A stretch of DNA of 7,385 nucleotides from Minisyncoccota bacterium (GCA_028687495.1 JAQUAA010000030.1:1-7385), one strand, 5' to 3'. Numbered from the stretch's first letter, positions 1-5,981 are shown. A program made the numbers and translations. The notes: generated by a model not told the origin, from the sequence alone.

Positions 1-882
1 CAGATCTCTCTTCAAATCCCGAGGATTGACCTTATTTGACTGGAGTTCTTTTTTGTATTTTTGGATTACTGACCGGGGAATATTCGTCAGCAGATCAAAA
101 AAAGAAATGATCAAGTTGTCCGGAATCGACATGATCTTGCCGAACATCTGATCCGGAGAATCCTGCAACCAGACGCAATTTCCCGAACTCTTGCTCATTT
201 GTTTTCCGTCTATCCCCAAGAGCATGGGGCAGGTCAGAACGAACTTTTCCCTGTTTCTCATTTTTTTCTGCAATTCCCTGCCGATAAGCATGTTGAAAAC
301 CTGGTCCGTCCCTCCTATTTCCAGATCAACGTCCATAGCGACGGAATCATATCCCTGTAACAGGGGGTAGAGCGTCTCATGACACCAAACCGTGTCTCCT
401 CTTTTGATTCTTCTTTGAAACATTTCCCTCTGGAATAGTTTTACGGCAGAAATATTGGAAGCAATATTAATAATCTCTCTCAAGCCCAACTTCACAAGCC
501 AGTCTCCGTTATATTTTATTTTCACTCTCGAAAAATCCAAGATTTTCTTAGCCTGGGATTTCCAGGTTCTGATATTTCTCTTAATCTCCGCTTCTGAAAT
601 CTTTGGCCTTGCCTCGTTTCTCAAAGAAGGATCGCCGGCCAAAACCGTACCCGTGCCGATGACCAGAATCGCTTCATGACCCAAATCAGCGAATTCTTGA
701 AGTTTCCTTAGGGTAATGGTATGCCCTAAATGTAATTTCGTGCCGGTAGGATCGATTCCCAAATAAAGACGTATTCTCTTTTTCTGCATCAAACGCTTAA
801 GCTGGTTCTTGTTGGACAAAACCTCTTCCACGTTTCTGGTCAAAACCTCCTCTATTTTCCGAGAATCAGTGGTGATATTCAT
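1..882 (-). CDS. tyrS: Tyrosyl-tRNA synthetase, N-terminal 294 residues (3' end outside window)
   Basis: Cytoplasmic class I aminoacyl-tRNA synthetase that activates tyrosine with ATP and loads it onto tRNA-Tyr. The reading frame is open from ATG at 882 to the left edge with no stop. Visible landmarks are the HIGH-type signature HLGH (residues 51-54) after GIDPTG, the tyrosine pocket pattern YPLLQGYD (172-179) with Tyr, Gln and Asp at the spacing that separates TyrRS from TrpRS, the GGTDQ motif (190-194), and the KMSKS loop as QMSKS (228-232). GGTDQVFN in place of GGSDQWGN, together with the HLGHT..LRKL wording, suggests the TyrZ-like bacterial subfamily. The C-terminal anticodon-binding and S4-like parts lie outside the window. 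The N-terminus NITTDSRKIEEVL matches the usual start of the family, and no further upstream start looks better. No Shine-Dalgarno sequence precedes the ATG. The gene diverges from the PBP gene. Confidence 0.95.
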   Translation of the reverse strand, partial: MNITTDSRKIEEVLTRNVEEVLSNKNQLKRLMQKKRIRLYLGIDPTGTKLHLGHTITLRKLQEFADLGHEAILVIGTGTVLAGDPSLRNEARPKISEAEIKRNIRTWKSQAKKILDFSRVKIKYNGDWLVKLGLREIINIASNISAVKLFQREMFQRRIKRGDTVWCHETLYPLLQGYDSVAMDVDLEIGGTDQVFNMLIGRELQKKMRNREKFVLTCPMLLGIDGKQMSKSSGNCVWLQDSPDQMFGKIMSIPDNLIISFFDLLTNIPRSVIQKYKKELQSNKVNPRDLKRDL

Positions 883-896
883 ATGATTATATTTTC

Positions 897-905
897 ATTT
901 TAACA
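897..905 (-). promoter_or_regulatory. Putative extended -10 promoter of tyrS
   Basis: On the minus strand TGt-TAAAAT forms an extended -10 element. The hexamer occupies 902-897 and ends 14 nt before the tyrS ATG, so a start about 7 nt downstream would leave a leader of only about 7 nt. A -35 at 17-nt spacing (TCGTAA, 925-920) is poor. This is inferred from consensus only. Confidence 0.4.
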
Positions 906-939
906 GAATTATCTCAAAATTACGAGACCGCAATCGAGA

Positions 940-968
940 TTGAAAAAAACGGCTTTTTCTAGTAAAAT
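940..968 (+). promoter_or_regulatory. Putative promoter of the PBP gene (TTGAAA-17-TAAAAT)
   Basis: TTGAAA (940-945) and TAAAAT (963-968) are separated by exactly 17 nt, a good match to the housekeeping sigma consensus. Transcription would begin about 7 nt after 968, at or next to the ATG at 976, giving a leaderless or nearly leaderless mRNA. This is the main reason for choosing 976 over the in-frame TTG at 940 as the start of the PBP: the TTG is the first half of the -35 box. Confidence 0.55.
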
Positions 969-975
969 TAATAAC

Positions 976-3024
976 ATGCCTGAAAGAAAATTATACAGAA
1001 AAGTTTATCGTAAAAACAAAATGAGAAGCCAAATCTCATTCCTTTTTAAATTCCTCTTTTTCGGTCTCGTCTTGTCTCTTTTCTTCCTTTTCGTCATTTT
1101 CATCTTTTATGCCAAGGATTTGCCCAGACCAGAGAAATTTACCGAAAAACATCTTATTGAATCGACGAAAATTTACGACCGCACCGGCAAGGTTCTGTTG
1201 TATGAAATTTACGGAGAGGAAAAAAGAACGTTGGTCTCTCTGGATCAAATACCTGATTATTTGAAAAAGGCAGTGGTTGCCACTGAAGACGTTAATTTTT
1301 ACAAACATTTCGGAATCGACTTTAAGGGAATACTGAGATCTGTTTTGATCAACCTGAGAATTAAAGAACCCATCTACGGCGGTTCAACCATCCCCCAACA
1401 GCTGATCAGATCAACCTTTTTTTCCACCGAAAAGACGGCTGAAAGAAAAATAAGGGAAATTATTCTGGCCATTGAACTTGATCGCCGCTATTCCAAAGAC
1501 CAGATTCTCGAATGGTATCTGAACCAAGTTCCTTTCGGTTCAAACTCTTACGGGGTGGAAGCAGCCAGCCAAACTTATTTCGGAAAGTCAGTTCAGGATA
1601 TTTCCCTGCCGGAAGCCGCCACCTTAGCCGCTTTAATTCAGGCGCCGAGCCATCTTTCTCCGTTCGGGAATTATAAAGAGGAACTATTGCAAAGAAAAAA
1701 CTATGTTTTGGAAAGAATGGCCACGGAAGGCTTTATAAATAAGGATGAGTTGGACTCTTTTAAAAACGAAGAGATAAAATTCGTTGAAAAACCGATCCAG
1801 ATTAAAGCTCCCTATTTTACTTTATGGGTTAAACAGCAAATAGAGGAAAAGTATGACGAAGATTTTTTAAGAACAGAGGGGTTGAAAATCTACACTTCCT
1901 TGGACTGGAATTACCAACAGATTGCCGAAGAAGCGCTGGCTGAAGGAGTGAAGAGAAATGAATTCTATAACGCTTATAACGGCGGCATAGTCGCCATCAA
2001 TCCTAAAACCGGGGAAGTGCTGGCGATGAGCGTGGGAACCGGCGATTATTACGCCAAACCCCTACCAGAAGGATGCACTTCCGGCGTGGATTGTTTGTTC
2101 GATCCCAAATTCAATGTCGTCACCGGCACTCAAAAAAGTCCGGGTCGGCAGCCAGGATCGGCTTTCAAGCCTTTTGTTTACGCCACCGCCTTCAAAAAGG
2201 GGTACGACGACAAAACGCAGGTTCTCGACGCAGAAACTAATTTCGGTCTTTGGGGAGATAAAGAATATTCTCCTCAAAACTACGACGGTTTGTTCCGCGG
2301 CTGGGTTACTTTAAGACAGAGCCTGTCCCAATCATTAAACGTGCCTTCAATTAAAACCCTTTATCTGATCGGCTCCGAAAATAAAATAGAAAATCTTGAC
2401 ATTAATAATTTCCTAGGCCAAGAAGGCGTTCTTTCAGAAGGATTAAAAGAAAGTTTGCAAACAGCCAAGGATATGGGAATCACCACCTTGGACAAACCCC
2501 TGTCTTCTTACGGTCCGGCTCTGGTTTTGGGTGGAGGAGAAGTTAATTTGCTGGAAATGGCTTCGGCTTACGGCGTTTTCGCCAATTACGGCCTGCAGAT
2601 CCCGCCGGTATCCGTATTGAAAATAGAGGATTCAAAAGGGAGCATTATCTATGAAAATAAAAAAGAGTTGAAGAGAGTTCTGCCGAGCGGAGTGGCAAAA
2701 TTAATCGACGATATTTTATCCGACAACGACGCTAGGACGCCGATGTTCGGACCACGTTCTCATTTATATTTTGAAAATTATCAGGTGGCCGCGAAAACCG
2801 GAACGACCGATAATTTCAGAGACTGCTGGACGATAGGTTTTACTCCCTCAATTGTTGTCGGCGTCTGGACTGGGAACAATGACAACACTGAAATGATAAG
2901 AAAACAGCCGGCTGCTACTGTTGCCGGCCCGATTTTCCATCAATTTTTAGAACAAGTTTTACCAAATTATCCGCAAGAAGAATTTGAAAAACCTGATTTA
3001 ACTACTCTTAATTGGCATTACTAA
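976..3024 (+). CDS. Class A penicillin-binding protein (PBP1A-type glycosyltransferase/transpeptidase)
   Basis: Bifunctional cell-wall enzyme of 682 residues. It polymerises lipid II into glycan strands and cross-links the stem peptides outside the cytoplasmic membrane. A basic cytoplasmic tail (1-19) precedes one membrane anchor (about 20-45). The GT51 domain follows, with the catalytic Glu in ATEDVNFYKHFGID (E104), GGSTIPQQ (135-142, Pro where Thr is usual) and ERKIREIILAIEL (156-168). The transpeptidase domain has SAFK (nucleophile S395, K398), SLN (453-455) and KTGT (607-610), so both activities look intact. A short insert with two cysteines (C367, C373) precedes the active-site serine; I recall similar inserts in CPR PBPs. 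The ATG at 976 is chosen over the in-frame TTG at 940 because the latter lies in a promoter -35 box. The family is certain; assignment to mrcA/ponA orthology is not, so no symbol is given. The 3' end overlaps dnaN on the other strand by 27 nt. Confidence 0.95.
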   Translation: MPERKLYRKVYRKNKMRSQISFLFKFLFFGLVLSLFFLFVIFIFYAKDLPRPEKFTEKHLIESTKIYDRTGKVLLYEIYGEEKRTLVSLDQIPDYLKKAVVATEDVNFYKHFGIDFKGILRSVLINLRIKEPIYGGSTIPQQLIRSTFFSTEKTAERKIREIILAIELDRRYSKDQILEWYLNQVPFGSNSYGVEAASQTYFGKSVQDISLPEAATLAALIQAPSHLSPFGNYKEELLQRKNYVLERMATEGFINKDELDSFKNEEIKFVEKPIQIKAPYFTLWVKQQIEEKYDEDFLRTEGLKIYTSLDWNYQQIAEEALAEGVKRNEFYNAYNGGIVAINPKTGEVLAMSVGTGDYYAKPLPEGCTSGVDCLFDPKFNVVTGTQKSPGRQPGSAFKPFVYATAFKKGYDDKTQVLDAETNFGLWGDKEYSPQNYDGLFRGWVTLRQSLSQSLNVPSIKTLYLIGSENKIENLDINNFLGQEGVLSEGLKESLQTAKDMGITTLDKPLSSYGPALVLGGGEVNLLEMASAYGVFANYGLQIPPVSVLKIEDSKGSIIYENKKELKRVLPSGVAKLIDDILSDNDARTPMFGPRSHLYFENYQVAAKTGTTDNFRDCWTIGFTPSIVVGVWTGNNDNTEMIRKQPAATVAGPIFHQFLEQVLPNYPQEEFEKPDLTTLNWHY

Positions 3025-4146
3025 ATAGAGATAACTTTCGTCGCCTTTTAATCGTAAAACGCCTGGTTTTTCCGAGCCGGTCAGTTCTAAAACAACTTCC
3101 GGCTTTTTTTCTTGTCCCGAAGCGATATTTAAAAGACCGTCGAGCAGAAATCGGTAATTGAAAGATATTTCACACGGTTTTCCCTCAACCTTAGCGACTA
3201 AGAAACTTTGATGTTCTCCGATGTCCGGATTCTGACTAAAGAGACTGATTTTGTTTTTAACAGGATCTATTTTTAACTTAATCTCGTTGATTTTACCACT
3301 GAACAGAGAGGCCAGTTTAATCTGATCGATAAATTCATGAATCGGGAGAACGATGCGGGTATCGTATTTCTTGGGAATTATCTCTTGGTAATTCGGGTAA
3401 TCCCCCTCGATTAATCTCGAAGTGAGTTGAATTTGCGGATGGGAAACTTCGGAAAGGGGCGTTTCAAATAAAATCTGATTTGAAGAAAAATAAATTGTTA
3501 AATTTCCTTCTTTCTCGCCGAAAATATTGATGATTTCTTTCGCGGCTTTTTGGGGAATAATTAAAGAATAATCTTTGGAAATATTTACCGAGTCTGGCTC
3601 TAGATAAACTCTTTTTTCTCCCAGACGAAAACTATCCGTGGCCGCCATGACCATTAAATCTTTCTGAATTAAAAAGTAAATTCCCGAGATTTCCGGTTTG
3701 GTCGAAGAAAAACTGGCAATATCCACTACGCTGGCTAGGTTTCTGCAAAAAACCCTGCTTGGCAGCGTTATTTTTTCTTCCGTAGAAACCTTGGGGATAA
3801 TGGGAAAATCTTCCGGATTAACTCCTTTGATTAAGTTTTGATAATTTTCACACTCGATCTTTAAATTTAAATCTTTTAATTCCAGATTTACCAATTTATT
3901 GGGTAAAAAATTAATAAAACCGGATAAAATTTTGGAAGGAACTGCAACTTGTCCCTCTTTTTCCATTTTAACCAGAGCCCACCATCTTATTCCTACCTCC
4001 AAGTCTGTACTAGTAAGGTTTAGGAAGTTTTTCTCCACTGAAATTAAAATATTATTTAAAATCGGCAAGTTGATGGATTTGCTGGATATTTTTTCGACAA
4101 TATTAACGCCTTCTTTTAATTTATCTTTTAAAATAGTTATCTTCAT
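2998..4146 (-). CDS. dnaN: DNA polymerase III subunit beta (sliding clamp)
   Basis: Ring-forming processivity clamp that tethers the replicative polymerase and other factors to DNA. The 382-residue length is normal and fits three clamp folds, roughly 1-118, 127-252 and 253-382. Visible family landmarks are LPILNNILI (27-35), TSTDLEVGI (45-53), DFPIIP (113-118), SGIYF (154-158), ATDSFRLGEKR (169-179), RLIEGDYPNYQEIIP (244-258) and the C-terminal YLVMPI (374-379), part of the pocket that binds partner peptides. The ATG at 4146 begins a typical MKITILKDKL start. No Shine-Dalgarno sequence precedes it (upstream bases on this strand are ATTATAACT). The gene lies 149 nt downstream of dnaA in the same direction, and its last codons are shared antisense with the PBP gene, so no intrinsic terminator fits between them. 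Confidence 0.97.
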   Translation of the reverse strand: MKITILKDKLKEGVNIVEKISSKSINLPILNNILISVEKNFLNLTSTDLEVGIRWWALVKMEKEGQVAVPSKILSGFINFLPNKLVNLELKDLNLKIECENYQNLIKGVNPEDFPIIPKVSTEEKITLPSRVFCRNLASVVDIASFSSTKPEISGIYFLIQKDLMVMAATDSFRLGEKRVYLEPDSVNISKDYSLIIPQKAAKEIINIFGEKEGNLTIYFSSNQILFETPLSEVSHPQIQLTSRLIEGDYPNYQEIIPKKYDTRIVLPIHEFIDQIKLASLFSGKINEIKLKIDPVKNKISLFSQNPDIGEHQSFLVAKVEGKPCEISFNYRFLLDGLLNIASGQEKKPEVVLELTGSEKPGVLRLKGDESYLYLVMPIKSS

Positions 4147-4177
4147 AGTTATAATAAAGTATAATATTTATTTAATT

Positions 4178-4211
4178 ATTATAGTTGTTGGTGTTGTGGA
4201 TTATTGTTGTT
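4178..4211 (-). repeat. Two 12-bp direct repeats, 22 bp apart, flanking a DnaA-box-like site
   Basis: On the minus strand AACAACAATAAT (4211-4200) and AACAACTATAAT (4189-4178) match at 11 of 12 positions, and their starts are 22 bp apart, about two helical turns. A DnaA-box-like sequence (4195-4203) lies between and partly within them. The second copy contains a TATAAT that could also be the -10 box of dnaN. A weaker third copy (8/12) sits at 4224-4235. Confidence 0.5.
4195..4203 (-). promoter_or_regulatory. DnaA-box-like site
   Basis: TAATCCACA on the minus strand matches TTATCCACA at 8 of 9 positions, including the invariant CCACA core. It lies 12 nt upstream of a TATAAT on the dnaN side, so it could serve both origin binding and control of dnaN. 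Confidence 0.45.
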
Positions 4212-4261
4212 TTAAGTTTAATTGTATTGGTTGTTAAAGTAGAGGAAAGTGTTTAATTTTT

Positions 4262-4270
4262 TGTGGATTT
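4262..4270 (-). promoter_or_regulatory. Weak DnaA-box-like site
   Basis: AAATCCACA on the minus strand matches TTATCCACA at 7 of 9 positions with the CCACA core intact. It is 67 bp from the similar site at 4195-4203 and in the same orientation, between dnaA and dnaN. Confidence 0.3.
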
Positions 4271-4295
4271 TTAAGCGTCTTGTTTTTTCCTCAAT

Positions 4296-4304
4296 TTATG
4301 CACT
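4296..4304 (+). promoter_or_regulatory. DnaA-box-like site overlapping the dnaA stop codon
   Basis: TTATGCACT on the plus strand matches TTATNCACA at 8 of 9 positions. It covers the stop codon and last codons of dnaA and has the opposite orientation to the two sites in the spacer. TTTTTCACA, a full match to the looser TTWTNCACA, occurs a little further inside dnaA at 4374-4382. Confidence 0.3.
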
Positions 4305-5645
4305 GAAAATACGTTGTTTTATTAAATCAATTTCGTTGGTCAATCCCTCGTCATTCTCCAGTTCTCTCACTATTTTTTCACAGGCGTGGATGGCAGTGGT
4401 GTGGTCTTTCCCACCGAATTTTCTTCCAATAAAAGGATAGGAGCTTTTGAGAATTTCTCTCAATAAAAACATGGCTACCTGTCTGGGTTTTACCACCTCT
4501 TTTTTCCTTGAAGAAGAGATGATTTCTTTTTCTTTCAAGTCGTAAAATTCAGCCACTGTTTGAATTATTTTCTTATGATTTGCAACTTTATTGGGAGAAA
4601 GAAACAGGGTTTTAAGCAGGGACTTGGCTATATCGAGATTGGGCGTCCGGTTGTTGATTTTTTGGTAAGCAACCAACCTGTTTAAGCCGCCCTCCAGTTC
4701 CCTGATGTTCCTTTGAATGTTTGAGGCGATATAATCCAATACCTCGTCCGGGAAAGCGACTCCTTTTTCCTGACTTTTAGTCTTAAGAATGGCGATTCTG
4801 GTTTCGTAATCGGGGTAGCTTATATCTCCGATCATCCCCCCTTCGAAACGCGACCTTAACCTTTCAGCTAGGGCGGGAATGGCCTTGGGTGGGCGATCCG
4901 AGGAAAGAATTATTTGTTTGTTGTTTTCGTATAAAGCATTGAAGATGTGAAAAAATTCTTCCTGGGTTTTTTCTTTCCCAGCCAAGAACTGGACGTCGTC
5001 CAGAATCAAGACGTCAATGGCCTGATATTTATTTTTAAACCCTTCAACATCGTGATTTTTAATGGAAGAAACCACGCCGGTGGTAAATTTTTCAGCCGGT
5101 ATATAATTTACTTTTTTTTGAGAAAAATTTTTCAGTACGGCGTTACCAATTGATTGAAGAAGATGAGTTTTTCCCAGTCCCACGCCGCCGTAAATAAAAA
5201 GAGGATTATAAACCAGTCCCGGCTTCTTTGATACCGCCCAGGCAGCGGCATGAGCTAATTCATTAAAAGGGCCGACAACGAAATTTTCAAACATGTAACG
5301 GGGATTAAGATTCGTTTCCTTGTCGATTTTGAATTCCTCAAATTCCAACTGGCCAGCCGTGGGCAGTGAAATTTGGGGTCTTTTTAAAACTTTCAATTCC
5401 GATTTTCCAATAACGTATTTTACTTCTTTAATTTCTTTGTCTAAATTGTATAAAATCTTGAAAATGATCTTTCCGTACTTATTTTCCAACCATTCCTTGG
5501 CGAAAGAATTTGGAGTGGAAACGGTTATTTCACCCTCTTTATAAGAGGCAATGCTCGTATCCTTAAACCATGTGGCAAAATTAGCCTGAGAAATGTTTAA
5601 TTGGATTTGGGCGAGGACCGCTTGCCAGATTTCTTCTTTATTCAT
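4296..5645 (-). CDS. dnaA: Chromosomal replication initiator protein DnaA
   Basis: AAA+ ATPase that binds DnaA boxes, opens the origin and helps load the helicase. The 449-residue length is typical. Domain I spans about 1-80 (IWQAVLAQIQ..., FATWFKD at 23-29). A short linker leads to the AAA+ core with NPRYMFENFVVGPFNELA (114-131), Walker A GGVGLGKTH (153-161), Walker B LILDDVQF (213-220), sensor 1 SSD (248-250), arginine finger R266 in RLRSRF, and sensor 2 in NIRELEGGLNRL (313-324; R315). Domain IV has the DnaA signature with RQVAMFL (388-394) and GGKDHTTAIHA (411-421), which reads the DnaA box. All catalytic residues are present. The ATG at 5645 gives the usual N-terminus. The start has no Shine-Dalgarno sequence and lies 3 nt after a perfect 8-bp inverted repeat. 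It is transcribed away from rpmH and towards dnaN. Confidence 0.98.
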   Translation of the reverse strand: MNKEEIWQAVLAQIQLNISQANFATWFKDTSIASYKEGEITVSTPNSFAKEWLENKYGKIIFKILYNLDKEIKEVKYVIGKSELKVLKRPQISLPTAGQLEFEEFKIDKETNLNPRYMFENFVVGPFNELAHAAAWAVSKKPGLVYNPLFIYGGVGLGKTHLLQSIGNAVLKNFSQKKVNYIPAEKFTTGVVSSIKNHDVEGFKNKYQAIDVLILDDVQFLAGKEKTQEEFFHIFNALYENNKQIILSSDRPPKAIPALAERLRSRFEGGMIGDISYPDYETRIAILKTKSQEKGVAFPDEVLDYIASNIQRNIRELEGGLNRLVAYQKINNRTPNLDIAKSLLKTLFLSPNKVANHKKIIQTVAEFYDLKEKEIISSSRKKEVVKPRQVAMFLLREILKSSYPFIGRKFGGKDHTTAIHACEKIVRELENDEGLTNEIDLIKQRIFSA

Positions 5646-5648
5646 GGA

Positions 5649-5667
5649 GATAAATCGAAGATTTATC
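5649..5667 (-). promoter_or_regulatory. Perfect inverted repeat abutting the dnaA start codon
   Basis: The arms GATAAATC and GATTTATC are exact reverse complements (8 bp) around a 3-nt loop. In dnaA mRNA the hairpin would end 3 nt before the AUG, where it could affect ribosome access. As DNA it could be a dyad operator. The stem is AT-rich, so its stability as RNA would be modest. Confidence 0.5.
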
Positions 5668-5676
5668 GGATATTAA

Positions 5677-5696
5677 AATGAAGCATTGGCTTCATT
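5677..5696 (-). promoter_or_regulatory. Second perfect inverted repeat in the dnaA leader
   Basis: AATGAAGC and GCTTCATT are exact reverse complements (8 bp) around a 4-nt loop. The repeat lies just downstream of the dnaA -10 box, so the transcript would begin in or at its first arm and could carry a 5'-terminal hairpin. It could also act as an operator overlapping the transcription start. No U-tract follows, so a terminator is unlikely. Confidence 0.5.
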
Positions 5697-5700
5697 GAGC

Positions 5701-5709
5701 ATTATAGCA
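5701..5709 (-). promoter_or_regulatory. Putative extended -10 promoter of dnaA
   Basis: The minus strand reads TGc-TATAAT, a perfect extended -10 element, with the hexamer at 5706-5701. The -35 position at 17-nt spacing (TTTTCT, 5729-5724) is weak, as is often seen with extended -10 promoters. Transcription would start near 5694, giving a leader of about 49 nt that includes both inverted repeats. This contrasts with the very short leaders predicted for the neighbouring genes. Confidence 0.55.
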
Positions 5710-5803
5710 TAACGTCAAATTAAAGAAAAATGAAAGTAAAACATCTTGGGTTGTTGAAAAACTGAGGAAAATATGTGGAAAGTAAGTAAGAGGAGTTCAG
5801 TGG

Positions 5804-5832
5804 TTGACGCTGATTGCCTCCTTTGATACAAT
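5804..5832 (+). promoter_or_regulatory. Strong promoter of the rpmH-rnpA-yidD-yidC-jag cluster
   Basis: TTGACG (5804-5809) and TACAAT (5827-5832) are spaced by exactly 17 nt, and TGa directly precedes the -10 hexamer, so all three core elements are present. The -10 box ends 11 nt before the rpmH ATG. Initiation about 7 nt downstream would leave a 5' leader of only about 4-5 nt. No second convincing promoter is seen within the cluster. Confidence 0.7.
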
Positions 5833-5843
5833 GAAAAAGCATT

Positions 5844-5978
5844 ATGTCTATCACATATCAAAAAAAGACAAAAAGGAGAAAGAGGGTCCACGGCTTTAGG
5901 AGAAGAATGAGAACGAAGGGAGGAAGAAGAACTCTGGCCCGGCGCCGAAGTAAGAAAAGATGGAATCTGGTAGTTTAG
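5844..5978 (+). CDS. rpmH: 50S ribosomal protein L34
   Basis: Small, very basic component of the large ribosomal subunit, 44 residues, close to the usual family length. It begins MSITYQKKTKRRKRVHGF and continues RMRTKGGRRTLARRR, matching the family pattern TYQPSKLKRKRTHGFLVRMRT..GR.VLARRR. The C-terminus is unusual: KKRWNLVV replaces the common KGRKRL-type end. The ATG at 5844 is the only start giving the TYQ N-terminus. There is no Shine-Dalgarno sequence, and the start follows the promoter -10 box by 11 nt. The stop TAG ends 3 nt before rnpA. Position opposite dnaA is the ancestral bacterial arrangement. Confidence 0.95.
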   Translation: MSITYQKKTKRRKRVHGFRRRMRTKGGRRTLARRRSKKRWNLVV

Positions 5979-5981
5979 GTT

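Larger units (their letters stand above)
4147..4295. other. dnaA-dnaN spacer, candidate oriC part (incC-like)
   Basis: This 149-nt non-coding spacer sits where many bacteria keep oriC or its unwinding part. From 4145 to 4275 the plus strand has no C at all (within 4147-4275: 65 T, 37 A, 27 G, 0 C). It contains DnaA-box-like sites at 4195-4203 (8/9 to TTATCCACA on the minus strand) and 4262-4270 (7/9), with another at 4296-4304 just outside. The part nearest dnaN (4147-4183) is almost pure A+T with only two G, which suits an unwinding element. Replication-origin function is inferred from position and composition and has not been shown. Confidence 0.5.
5646..5843. other. dnaA-rpmH divergent spacer, regulatory region and possible oriC half
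   Basis: The 198-nt non-coding region between dnaA and rpmH carries divergent promoters and two inverted repeats on the dnaA side. In Bacillus subtilis the corresponding spacer holds the upstream half of oriC. Only one weak DnaA-box-like site is visible, at 5774-5782 (CTTTCCACA on the minus strand: 7/9 to TTATCCACA, 8/9 to TTWTNCACA), so support for origin function here is weaker than for the dnaA-dnaN spacer. Replication starting here would run with transcription on both sides, which favours it. Confidence 0.45.

Noticed and set aside
886..891. Perfect TATAAT on the minus strand just upstream of tyrS
   Set aside because: It ends 3 nt before the ATG, so transcription from it would begin after the start codon; the extended -10 at 905-897 fits better.
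940..975. TTG at 940 as the start codon of the PBP, adding 12 residues
   Set aside because: It coincides with a -35 hexamer correctly spaced from a -10 box, and a normal ATG follows at 976.
4178..4205. DnaA-trio repeats next to the DnaA-box-like site
   Set aside because: The stretch is AT-rich with triplet-like texture, but it does not form a clean run of the trio pattern on either strand; left as a general unwinding candidate.
3899..4237. Open frame of 112 codons on the plus strand antisense to the dnaN start and spacer
   Set aside because: It is a shadow of dnaN running into the C-free spacer, without a ribosome site or any recognisable motif.
5677..5696. Inverted repeat as an intrinsic terminator
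   Set aside because: The stem is short and no T-run follows on either strand. It lies immediately downstream of the dnaA -10 box, which fits a leader or operator element better.
5752..5760. TTGAAAAAC and the nearby TTGTTG as a further DnaA box in the dnaA-rpmH spacer
   Set aside because: The complementary strand reads TTTTTCAAC, which lacks the CACA core.
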